From Blastobasis lacticolella (taxonomy: Eukaryota; Arthropoda; Insecta; Lepidoptera; Blastobasidae), in NCBI GenBank assembly GCA_905147135.1, contig LR990041.1, forward strand, positions 14,011,907 to 14,075,906: a stretch of DNA of 64,000 bases, given 5' to 3'. Positions within the stretch are counted from its first letter, which is position 1; each line of letters opens with the position of its first letter. The position numbers and the translations under genes are program-made. The notes under the pieces were generated by a model. It was given only the letters and a program-made list of their open reading frames with translations, was not told the origin of the DNA and made no database searches. Shown in pieces: positions 11,941 to 21,533 of the stretch.

Positions 11941-12600
11941 TAAAATGCAGTTAAGATAGAGTTTAATGATCCAGATACATTGACCACAATGTATTCGAGT
12001 ACTTTCCAATGATGCGAATCGTCAATTGGGACGAGCACGCAGAACGATCACTGAACATAAATTCGCTCAGTCAAGAACTGATGGAATATAATTATTGTGA
12101 GTTAAATCATTTTGCGTCTTCGCACCTACTTCTACCAGTAGAATGCGATGCAATAACATAATTTACAATAGTTAGTTTTTCACGAGTACCTATCCAGTGC
12201 CTAATAATGTACCTTGTGTTACAATTTTTATAACTAGCTTTTGCCCCCTAGTTTGTCCACGTAGAAATACATAGTTTTTATGACAGTTTAGCTGTTGCTC
12301 GCGGGACTTTTTTTAGTGTACGAATCCAGCTTTTTGACGTTGTGATGGGTACTAGCTCATTTTATACTGGTGGTGATGGTGAGGAGGTTGATAGTATATG
12401 TAGTAGATATTCTGTGCTTACGTACGGTACTCGTAAATCTCGCTATACTTTATCTCTCTACTGTGCCGGACACTATACGGCTATCGGGAGTCCGATAATT
12501 AAATCAAACGCCCAAACCAATTTCACGTCCACCATTACCAGGCAACATCCCCATCGGCCTGATGGAAATCTGCAATAAAATTAACCATCAGGGAGCATCA
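11941..12600. other. Spacer with a dispersed-repeat end
   Basis: At about 12231-12270, AACTAGCTTTTGCCCCCTAG begins a repeat end also seen in variant form at 17838, 40761, 49723 and 52431. The 78-codon plus-strand ORF at 12342-12578 has no recognisable domain. Confidence 0.4.
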
Positions 12601-13299
12601 GACTAATTTTTTAATAGATTTATTACGAATGACGGGCTCGGACATGGCATCGCTGGAGGGGTTTACATGAAACCTACCTATCCATCACATGGGCTGTCTG
12701 CTCTGTCACTAAGGTTGAAAATCAAACTAGTACAGTCCGCTGCAGAGAAAACTGGGTGCCGTTATATATTTTATGTGTGTCGATGGTTCGTTTACTCTGC
12801 CCCCAACCGTATTGTGATTCTGGGATGGATCAGCCAAATACCAACTGGCTGCTTTGGATTCGGTGGAAAAACGGGCAAAGAGACTAATTTGTGATCCGCA
12901 GTTAATTGAGGCTAAGCTGCAGAGCCTCGAGCATCGGCGTAGGGTTGCGCGTTTGTCGGTTTTCTACAGGTTGCACTTCGGAGAGTGTGCGAAGCAGTTG
13001 CACGACCTCATTCCGCCGGCCCCTTTCCGCCATCGGGAGACGCGATCCGGGCGAGCGCTTCATCCTTATGTCGTGGATCTTCCAACTATCCGCACGAGCC
13101 GCTTTGGCTCGACTTTTATAATGCGTACGGCTAAGGAGTGGAATGCGTTGCCTGCGAGTGTGTTCCCTGATCAATATAATCTGGATGCCTTCAAGGCTAG
13201 AGTGAATAGGCTGTTCCTAGACAGGCATGCTCCATCATAGACCGCATCGTCACTTACCACCAGGTGAGGTGGCGGTCAAATGCATGGCTAGTAGAGTAA

Positions 13300-13328
<29 letters not shown>
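12600..13328 (+). pseudogene. CR1/Jockey-like LINE 3' fragment with intact poly(A) tail
   Basis: The open frame at 12854-13240 holds [53 protein letters not shown] and KARVNRLF. This is the C-terminal domain of a LINE of a different subfamily from that at 11571. Just upstream, in another frame, [13 protein letters not shown] continues the same protein, so there is a frameshift near 12850. It ends in a 28-base A run (13301-13328). The long pure tail suggests a fairly recent insertion. A second copy lies at 39890-40215. Confidence 0.85.
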
Positions 13329-13329
<1 letters not shown>

Positions 13330-13330
<1 letters not shown>

Positions 13331-14005
13331 TTACCGCTGCAATCGCCCTTACGTAATTACCAGTGCACACGAGAGTCAAATGATATTTTTAATACACTTG
13401 CGAGAAACAACATTAAACACCTTTGTTCATAATTCCGAAGACAAATATGGTAAGAACGCGTCAAAGATATACTCTATGCTGTATAGCGTAGGCTCCTATA
13501 TCTGTGACGCGTGCATTCATGCATACATCATAACAATATCTTACCGCATGTTGGCATAGTTAAATGAATTATAATTTTATATGCTTTAATTTATGTGCTC
13601 AAAGGTTTACCTCATCTTTAATACTTTCATACGGCCGAAAGATCCCAGTCGTAGGTATATGCCGTGAGAATGGTACACAAACAGTTGAACTGAGGTCACC
13701 GAATGTAGGTCAACTGTTCCATGTAGTTGATGAACTCTATTTGATTCAATCCCCAAAGGAGCCCTTGTTTGAGGCTCAATTAACTTGATTGATACCATTT
13801 GTTATTCATTATCGCAGCAAGCTAAGCATTTGTGGGCTGGACAGCGGTTTGATTCAATGCCACATCAAATACCAAAGCCGTCACTCAGACGCCAAGCACA
13901 TTATTAGTAATTGGTTGGGAACTACTGTTGCAATGTTATAATTGATCTGTCGTTGCAACCTATAGACGAAAATAGTAATAGTAGAAAAAGACTATGGACC
14001 CTAGA
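13330..14005. other. No gene recognised
   Basis: Short ORFs of 60-110 codons on both strands, none with a domain I recognise. No repeat was identified. Confidence 0.35.
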
Positions 14006-14605
14006 ACGACCTGAGTGGTTCAGTTAGTTAACATGCCGGTCGCCACGCAGAGGTCCCGGGATCGATTCCCGGCTGAGCAGAAATTGAAATGATTTAAGAG
14101 AGGTAGGGCATGGCGGGGTATCTCGTTCGAATTGGAGCCGCCCGACTGGGGAAGTACCTCCACCTTACAGAATATCGCAGCTCAATAATACTCTTTTAAA
14201 TAGTATTGTGTTTCTGCCCGTGAGTAAGGTTTCCAGTGCTCCATGGGGTGGGGATTTGGGGAACCGTGGCTTTGGCAGTGGAGTGACATTTGCCTTTTGC
14301 TGCCAGAGCAACGTGTTATAGAGGTGGGCAACGCATTAGCGATACTCTTGTTGTTGCTAATGTCTATAGGCAGTGGTGACCACTTTCCACCAGGTAGCCC
14401 GCTTGCCTGTTTGCCTATCGTATGAAAAAAAAAAATGATTAGTTTTAGTTTCTGTTACGGGTCTGAGTTTAGTATGTATAATAAGTATGTTTAATAAAAT
14501 CTATAAAAGTAGTTTTTTAGCTATCTAACACCCTAAACACAAGCTTCGCTTACTTTGGGGCCAGATGACGCTGTGTGAATTTGTTCAAGTTTATTTATTC
14601 ACGGT
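14006..14605 (+). repeat. SINE-A copy split by a nested retroposon
   Basis: Head at 14006-14094 (ACGACCTGAGTGGTTCAG to GCAGAAATTGAAATGATT) and body at 14433-14605 (TTAGTTTCTGTTACGGG to CAGATGACGCTGTGTGAA). The two parts join exactly as in the uninterrupted copies once 14095-14432 and one copy of the 8-bp duplication are removed. Confidence 0.85.
14095..14432 (+). mobile_element. Short retroposon inserted in SINE-A, with target duplication
   Basis: The insertion is flanked by AAATGATT at 14087-14094 and 14433-14440, and ends in an A run: the marks of target-primed reverse transcription. The 5' part reads GGAGCCGCCCGACTGGGG and ACCTCCACCTTACAGAAT, the front of an abundant lepidopteran short element. 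The last ~90 bases (GGGCAACGCATTAGCG to ACCAGGTAGCCCGCTTGCC) match the 3' tail of the CR1/Jockey-like LINE at 54925-55750. It has no coding capacity and was presumably moved by that LINE. Confidence 0.8.
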
Positions 14606-15765
14606 ACGGTGTCAAATTTCATTTAAATCAATTGAGCCGTTTTTGCTGCGTGATTTAGTAACAAACATACAAACTTTCGCATTTATAATGACCATTAAAA
14701 ATTGGCCATTAGGTTTCCAGCTTGTTGTAAGTTATGTGTTTACTATGACCCAAAGGCCACTGCTGTGTGATGGCCGGCAGAGAAAATATGGAAAAACAGG
14801 GTGTCCTACAAGGCGGTTGACTAATGGTCGTAGTATATTAAATTCTAATGACTTGGATCAGCTACGAACTCCGTACGTCTGATGAAAGGAATATCTAAAT
14901 TTCCCTGTTATGTATTTTAAACACTGCGACCTCTGGCCCATCTGCTCAACAACGTGGAGGAAGTTCACGCCAAGCAGTGGACTATTAGATATGGGCTCTT
15001 GTTGATGATTAGGCGCTGTCCTAATTAGGTCGTAGGACCAATAGGAGACCACAAAACCGCTCGTCGTACGACCATGGTCACACGACCGCCAATTTGGACA
15101 GTCCTGCACTTTTCGTAATATAACGGCAAAATAAAGGGTATGATGTGACCTGTGAGGCTCCTTCTGAGATCAAGCTAACTCTACTTATAGCATGTCATTA
15201 TCAATTCATGATCCAGGCTGGTCTATTTCAAGCGACTCACCCCAAGAAGGCATATAGCTAGAGGGATTGATGCTAAAGCTCGTGCAGTTTCTGTTTCTCA
15301 TGATAGCAAATAAAACCTATATGATTTCCTAAACTACGCAAGCCACTTAAGCTTGCGAAGTAGTTTACTGGTTTCAACATCTGAGACCCTAGCGCGATGG
15401 CTCATTTCATAACCAAAAAAGGGAGAATTAACAAAAAGTCGTCTACATCTTGCTTCCAAAGCAACAATATAGATATCTGAAACCCGGATATAACTCGTCT
15501 GTACGTGCGTCTAAAACTAGGCTACCGTGGCGACAGAACCCTTCACAGTGAAGGGTGGCTTTCATACGGACATAAATAGCCAACACTATACGTACCAATA
15601 GTTACTTACATGAATTATAAGGGACTATTCCGTAGGGTTTTCGATTACTTACAATGGTTTAAAATTTTTAGGTACACTCTCTGCTTTACAATTTCTTTCT
15701 ATACCACGATTGTGTTTGATGTGACTATTTTAATTTATGAGAGTTCATGTTGTCTTAAAATTATC
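14606..15765. other. No gene recognised; possible LINE scraps
   Basis: Near 14955 a frame reads VHAKQWTIRYG, reminiscent of LINE 3' sequences, but it is too short to place. Otherwise nothing recognised. Confidence 0.3.
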
Positions 15766-16094
15766 CTATAGGTATTTAAGAATAATAATTAGCTTATTAG
15801 AAGCTTGGCCTGAAGAATCTATAAAAACGCAAGTATGTATCGTAAGAGTGAAATGATTTTTAGAAATTGCAGATTCAATTATGGTAAAGGATGCGAAGTC
15901 GCAGGCAAAAACTATTTTGTTATATTTTTGTGTTGCTTGCCCAATGTTACATATTTCTTGTATGGTATGTATAGCTTCATAGTCATTCTTCAAAGTACAA
16001 GTAGCTAAATAATCTAACCTATTAACATAACCAAGTGATATCGAACTCCAATATAGACTCCAATATTTCCCGTCAGATGAACCTTCAAACAACT
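15766..16094 (-). CDS. Candidate terminal exon of an unassigned gene
   Basis: On the minus strand a strong acceptor (TTTTTAGTTCTTTCCCAG) precedes base 16094, and the frame then stays open for about 109 codons to a TAG at 15766-15768. The protein includes SSDGKYWSLYWSS, NRLDYLATCTLKNDYE, ICNIGQATQKYNKIV and CDFASFTIIES. I do not recognise the family. The composition is normal for protein, with several Cys and aromatic residues, unlike the shadow ORFs nearby. No upstream exon was identified, and an RTE fragment follows at 16195. It may be the last exon of a host gene, or part of a transposon ORF. Confidence 0.3.
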
Positions 16095-16194
16095 CTGGGA
16101 AAGAACTAAAAACGCAAAGGTAACGTATGGTACGGTGGACGCAGTCTTGACAAGGAGACTTGGTGGTAGAACCACACAGTCAGGATTTTTTTTG

Positions 16195-16335
16195 ACTGAT
16201 CCTTCTATTGTCCTGACTAAGGTGAAGAAAGCCATCTACAAAAAATGCCAATCGTGCAGATCTCCCGAAGACCACGCTGCGTACAGATATGCGAAACATG
16301 CCACTAGAAAACGAGCGGTAGCCAGAGCTAGATGA
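16195..16335 (+). pseudogene. RTE LINE linker fragment
   Basis: The frame reads KVKKAIYKKCQSCRSPEDHA then AAYRYAKHATRKRAVARAR. This is the basic linker between endonuclease and reverse transcriptase in lepidopteran RTE elements. It is cut on both sides. Confidence 0.65.
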
Positions 16336-16519
16336 TACCACTTACGTCCTTTGTACGTTAAGTTGGAATCATATGAGAGGTAGAAACTCATTTACAAGTT
16401 GGAACGATCGAGGGTCTAAGCGGCAGAGCATATTTCCAAGTGCCGCTGTGTAATTGGCCCTTACGGTAACCCGTTATGTGGAGGTCGAGAGGTAAAGGAG
16501 CGATGCTGAATAAAAATAA

Positions 16520-16632
16520 ACATCTTGGCGTTAATGTCCCACCTTGGGTCCACCTTGACCATTATCTAGGATTTCGCAGAGCAGGTAATTACAGGTGGAG
16601 CGACTGCCATCTGACCATCGGGTCGCTTTTCT
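16520..16632 (-). repeat. SINE-B tail-side fragment
   Basis: The plus strand reads CATCTTGGCGTTAATGTCCC, GGTCCACCTTGACCAT, GGTAATTACAGGTGGAGCGA and CTGCCATCTGACC, in the order seen at 10272-10724. The head half is missing. Confidence 0.65.
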
Positions 16633-16649
16633 GGGAAGCTAATCAGAGT

Positions 16650-16735
16650 GATGAATGTGGAAGAAGCGCGAGTGAGTTGTCACATGTGGCCAATGTGGTT
16701 GAACAGTTGAACAATGTGGCCTCGGAAAAATGTAT
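16650..16735 (+). pseudogene. RTE LINE C-terminal scrap
   Basis: GTGATGAATGTGGAAGAAGC encodes VMNVEEAR, the block preceding the C-terminus in RTE-like elements (compare 53420-53530). The following sequence contains a partial internal duplication (CAATGTGG and TTGAACA repeated) and a stop. Confidence 0.45.
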
Positions 16736-17837
16736 TATTCATATTGTCTATTGTCAAAGTAGACAATAACAACTTAAATACCTATATGATAATAATTAAG
16801 AAGTAGAAGAATATCTACCAATTTGTTTTTATCTATTATTTTAAATTTTAAGTATACGTACCATTATGTTGTACATTTTATGGTTTCAATTGTTTAACGA
16901 CATGCCTATTTATTTGTTTGTTGTGGATAGTGAACGTCAAATAAACAATAGGGATATGTTTATATTTGTCAAAGCCACAATTATCATTGTTCTGCTTGCT
17001 CGTTTGCCGCTCTCGCCTTGGTAATAAAAAGGCAATATAATTATTAGTACATATAACTCTAGGTATTGTAATAATAATTGAATCCATCATCATCTTCTTC
17101 ATAACTCTCATATAACTAAAAAATCTTGTTTATTTACTGTTATAAATAAAAATTAGGTAACTATCAAAGTTACAAAGTCAATTGATCAGGATTCCAGCGT
17201 AAACGTTTTGTAATGTAGCATTTATGTGCATATCGCTGCATTGTTACACATTCGTTAACTTTCTGTTTCGTTCCTACAAACAGTTGTAGTTAACATAGCA
17301 TGCATTATACCGATAATGCGTACCGGGTATTTGCCCAACTGCTGCGTTTAACCTTTAGGTAACTACCGGCGTGGTTTTATTGTAACACAAGTGGTATTGT
17401 AGGTGTAGATATAGGTTTCATTGTAACAAATCAGGCTGCATATAAAACATAGAGTTCGTGGTATGGAAAATGAATTTATGTGCAGTCAAATCCTATGATT
17501 ACGCTTTATGCCAAACAGCAATGCTTGCATTGATGTGTTCCGATTTAAAGGATAAGGTAGCCAGTGCGAACATTAGGCATTTTATGTTAGTCCTCACAGT
17601 AACAACGCATCTGAATAAGAATAGAATAAGGATAAGAACATTTATTGGCACAAGACATCAAAACACGACACAAATAAACAAAGTTAAAATAATACAAAAA
17701 ATTAACAAAAATTATTTTGTCTTGCCATAAAAAAACATGAGGCAACACGACCAGCCTTTGGACATTTAACCAGTTACTGGGGATCTAGCCCAAATATATT
17801 TTTATTACGTTTAGTTTTCGTTATATTTATTTTATTT
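16736..17837. other. AT-rich stretch without a recognised gene
   Basis: ORFs at 16878-17111 (minus) and 17458-17730 (plus) have no recognisable domain. Nothing else seen. Confidence 0.35.
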
Positions 17838-18110
17838 TGAACTAGCGACCCGCCTAGGCTTCGCACGGGTTTTCTTAGGGTTACTCTATTATAATATGCA
17901 TTATACATATAAACATTCCTTGAAACAAATTGTCTTAATGGCAGTGAAACCCACAGTGACAGACGGCGGAAAGCGACTTTCTTTTATATTAGGTATATGT
18001 ATGGATTGTGATTTTGTACGGGCTTTTGTGCGACCACTGATGATAAGCAGTCAGGGCAGCGTATGGATGGACGTGTGCGTTACCAATGTAATTTTATAAT
18101 GCTAATAACG
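17838..18110 (+). repeat. Dispersed lepidopteran repeat end
   Basis: AACTAGCGACCCGCCTAGG with TTCGCACGGG at 17838-17870 is a repeat end common in moth and butterfly genomes; variants occur at 12231, 40761, 49723 and 52431. The far boundary is not clear. The ORF at 17896-18099 has no domain. Confidence 0.4.
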
Positions 18111-18198
18111 TTTTTGTGGTCAATAAAATCCTAAGATTTGCAAATTTTATGTTTTATGAGAAAATAGTAAGTGGACTCAAACCGACGGTACTTGGTGG

Positions 18199-18302
18199 GC
18201 TGCATAAAATAAAAATTTGTATTAAAAAATTTGCAGACTTAGCCGATAGTGCTGCATAAAATAAAAGTTTATTATAAAAATTTTGCAGACTTAGCCGATA
18301 GT
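18199..18302 (+). repeat. 52-bp tandem duplication
   Basis: Two units, 18199-18250 and 18251-18302, each starting GCTGCATAAAATAAAA and ending GCAGACTTAGCCGATAGT, differ at a few positions. A third partial start (GCTCGG) follows. Confidence 0.8.
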
Positions 18303-18531
18303 GCTCGGTGGTCCGACAGCGTAATTCCCGGTGGTAATTTCCAACAAGAAACAATGCGCTCCGGAAACAATCTGCAACAAATCAGGGCTCCAGCGAGCGC
18401 TCCGAACAAGGAAGTCTCTCGAGTCCCGGACAATGAGCGACAGACTGCAGAATGCGTTCAAAATTCCGCTCGCGTCGCGTCTTATCCCAAATACTACAAT
18501 TTTGAGTTCTGTACTAATAACAGAAAGCTGT

Positions 18532-18770
18532 ACGACCTGAGTGCTTTAGTTGGTTAACATTCGTCTGCCACGCAGAGGTCCCGGGTTCGATTCCCAGCCG
18601 AGCAGAAATTGAAATGATGAATTTTAGTTTCTGTTGCGGGTTTGGGTGTAGTATGTAAAAAAAAGTATGTAAGTACTTTATCAGTTATCTAACACCCTTA
18701 ACACAAGCTTTGCTTACTTTGGTTTCTAGATGGCGTTGTGTAAAGTCCAACCATATTTATTTATTTATTT
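18532..18770 (+). repeat. SINE-A copy, full length
   Basis: Starts ACGACCTGAGTGCTTTAG, has the B box GGTTCGATTCCCAG, the AGCAGAAATTGAAATGAT joint, and ends in the TAGATGGCGTTGTGT block plus TTTATTTATTTA. Confidence 0.8.
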
Positions 18771-18930
18771 TAAAATATTTCCATAAATAACGCGTACTCG
18801 CAGCGCCCGAACAGCACCTCATTTCTACAAAGTGGGTGCACGTTCAATGTCTTGTAGCTGTGCGTACCTACAAGCTAATTTTTATGCGGTTAGAACGGCA
18901 TCTCATTAACTTCACTCCGAATAAGTACTA

Positions 18931-19147
18931 GAGATGGGGGTTAAATAACGTCACGATAGTATCACTGAGACTTTTCACGAAGGAACTATGTTACAAAAGC
19001 ACGTCACAACAAAGGACACACGGTAAAAAAAACCGTGAGGTATCTTGTCATTAGTAGTTTCCCAATCGGCGGCACGTTAGGACAATAATGACATATAAAG
19101 ATACGAACATGCATCCCATACTAGTGACGTTATTTATCCCCCATCTT
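18931..19147. mobile_element. MITE with about 25-bp TIRs and TA flanks
   Basis: Left GAGATGGGGGTTAAATAACG then TCAC; right GTGACGTTATTTATCCCCCA then TCTT, a near-perfect inverted copy. TA lies directly outside both ends (18929-18930 and 19148-19149), as in Tc1/mariner-type MITEs. 217 bp, no ORF. Confidence 0.75.
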
Positions 19148-19283
19148 TAGCACTTTCCTACACTGTAGGTTTCTGTAGTCCTATTAGTCCCATATAGGTA
19201 TGGTAGGTATATATAGGTAATACGCTGTTCCGTCGCGGCGCTTTCGCGGTAAAACTAGCAACAGACGTTTTTTTTTGGCAGCA

Positions 19284-19522
19284 GATGGTTGGCTCCAGCC
19301 GATTTGGCTGGAGCCAACCATCCGTCAGTTGCAGTTGATACTCATCCTTACACAGTATAAAATAAAGTCGCTTTTGAGTGCGGGGTACGTGGTCGGACGT
19401 CCGAACAAGGTCTATTCGCCCGCGCATCCGATTTATTCCAAAATGGACTTTATTTTGTACTTTGTAAGGATTAGTATCAGCTGCAACGGACGGTTGGTCG
19501 GCACCAGCCAAATCGGAGCGTC
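19284..19522. mobile_element. Foldback element (long inverted repeat)
   Basis: A perfect 17-bp hairpin (19284-19300 and 19306-19322, 5-base loop) sits at the left. From 19299 a longer arm of about 75 bp pairs with 19430-19522 at roughly 80% identity (both contain CCGATTTGGCTGG and GTACAAAATAAAGTC-like motifs). Because of the symmetry, both strands show similar ORFs (WLQP, LEPT); these are not genes. Confidence 0.65.
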
Positions 19523-21008
19523 TGTTAGTCGTGTAGCTGTTCGTGCTTCACTGAGGGGCACACTGAAAACCAGCGCCATGCCGATAGCCGTAGCTTATGC
19601 TGAGTGTGGCCCCGTTGCACGTCTCCTTATGGCACAGGTAACGAAGTAACAACAGCATTGTCCCTTCCTCATTGTTCTTGTATGCGCCTATGCCTATTAT
19701 GCCATATATTGTGCCATGTGTGAGATAGATGTAATAAACGATTTTTATTTATTTATTTCGTTTAAGAATGCGGTTCCTGCACGTACGTACAGGTACGACT
19801 TGTAAGCGTAGATATATTGTATAAGCGGGCCCTTATAGGCCAGGCACTGTTGTTCTACATTTTTATCACAAGAAACGTTATGGGCGACACGGTTTTAGGT
19901 GGGCAGTAAAGCCAGTGGGCAGGTATGAACACATATAACAGCAAGTTGAAATCAGTATCTACAGGTTAAATGCAGCACTCTCGGTAACTCGACCTTCATA
20001 TGTACAGGAAACTATAGCGCATAACGTTATTTTTATAATACACGTAGGTAGATATATGTTCTTGTTCGTTAGATCATTATTTCCTAAGTAATCGTGTGAT
20101 TAACCTTGGTAGGTGTATGTTGTTATTCTGGCTCAAAAACATAAATGTTAACTGCACACTTAATATGGTATGAATTACCGAGTAACAGATATTTTTGAAT
20201 TAAGATAATCTTCCAAGATATATTGAACGCTATGATAAGGATGACAGTACGATAATAAACAGGGTATGACAGGCTGTCTGTCGAAACACTGAGAGCCAGA
20301 GACCTAGTGCTGGTCAGTCAGCTAATCCGCCTTTTCAATCTGTATTAGACGAACGGCCGAGTTGCAACGTCAAAACTCTATTTAAATAGAGATTGGTAGA
20401 GAGAACGCAAAACTTAATCAGTTAAAATATAGAATAAAAAATTTAAAATAAATAAATGTGAGTTGCGACTAACGAAATAATTGAAGCTAGTTAGCTTTAG
20501 TTATTCATGGCTTTAAAAAACATCAATTCAAGATTTAGATTTCACTAATACTTAACAGTTTTACTTTATACGAACCAAAAAGGTATATGTAAGTAACAAG
20601 TAACCAAACAAAACGATAAAACTAATTGAATAAGTATAAATTATCCACGCAATGAAACCGATTATACATATTATAGCCAATGAATAATAATTAGTCGGTT
20701 AGTACATTAATTATAGTCATGTTGATGACTCATGTGGGTACAAAAATTAATCATATTGACATATATGTGATTGCGATAATTCAGATCGGTTAGTGTTGGC
20801 ATGATTGAATCAACTATTATCAAATAGTTAGCACTCTTACCTACAATGTGCATGTATTACGTAGTTACGTACCTATTTGCAAGTGCTTGAATAATATTGC
20901 TAGCCTGTTTTTCATACTGTACGACAAAAAAATTCGGACCGAATTCAGGGATCAAGGACAAGGCTACCGAAGCATAGTACGGGAGTATTTTGGCCAGTCA
21001 CCTTATTA
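19523..21008. other. Retroposon-like tail, then spacer
   Basis: At 19730-19760 ATGTAATAAACGATTTTTAT with TTATTTATTT resembles a LINE or SINE 3' terminus. From 19760 to 21008 nothing is recognised. Confidence 0.35.
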
Positions 21009-21231
21009 GTAAAGGCTGTTTTTTTTTGAGGCGGAGAACTTTTAATTTAAATGAAACAAAATAAAAGTATTTACTATCAGTAAAACTAGCTCTATTGGAA
21101 AGATAATTTTGTGGCATTTATGTTTGAATATTATGATTTCGTGGCCGTAGTACTGTCGTACGTGATACTAAATATTTTTAACTTAGTTTTATTTCAAATT
21201 AAAGTGCTCCGTCTCTAAAAAAGTACCCTAT
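21009..21231. mobile_element. MITE, GGCGGAGAA family, copy 1
   Basis: The left end reads GTAAAGGCTG, a T run, then GAGGCGGAGAACTTTTAATT; the right end at about 21195-21231 is a diverged inverted copy (AATTAAAGTGCTCCGTCTCT). About 223 bp. A second copy is at 24664-25160. Confidence 0.6.
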
Positions 21232-21533
21232 ATAAAACTAAATCGAAAGTGGTTTAAATTTTAATACTTACAAAAATACCTGTTTTACCTACCTAAGTAA
21301 CAGACAGTGCAAACTTTTTGTAATTGCCTGTTTATCATAAAATACATACTGACATGGTTTATCACTATTGGAGATATTTATCTCGGTGTTTTAGATTATA
21401 ATGACGCCGGAAAGCGAATATTTTATCTTATCTCTCACATTATCATGTAACATACATTAAATCCCAATAGGGCGAGGTGAGCACAGAGCAGACGAGCGTT
21501 TGTTTTTATTTTAGGTAAGTTATATCTAGCGTA

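Noticed and set aside
19158..19649. Overlapping ORFs of 117 and 124 codons on opposite strands
   Set aside because: They arise from the symmetry of a foldback element and share mirrored peptides.
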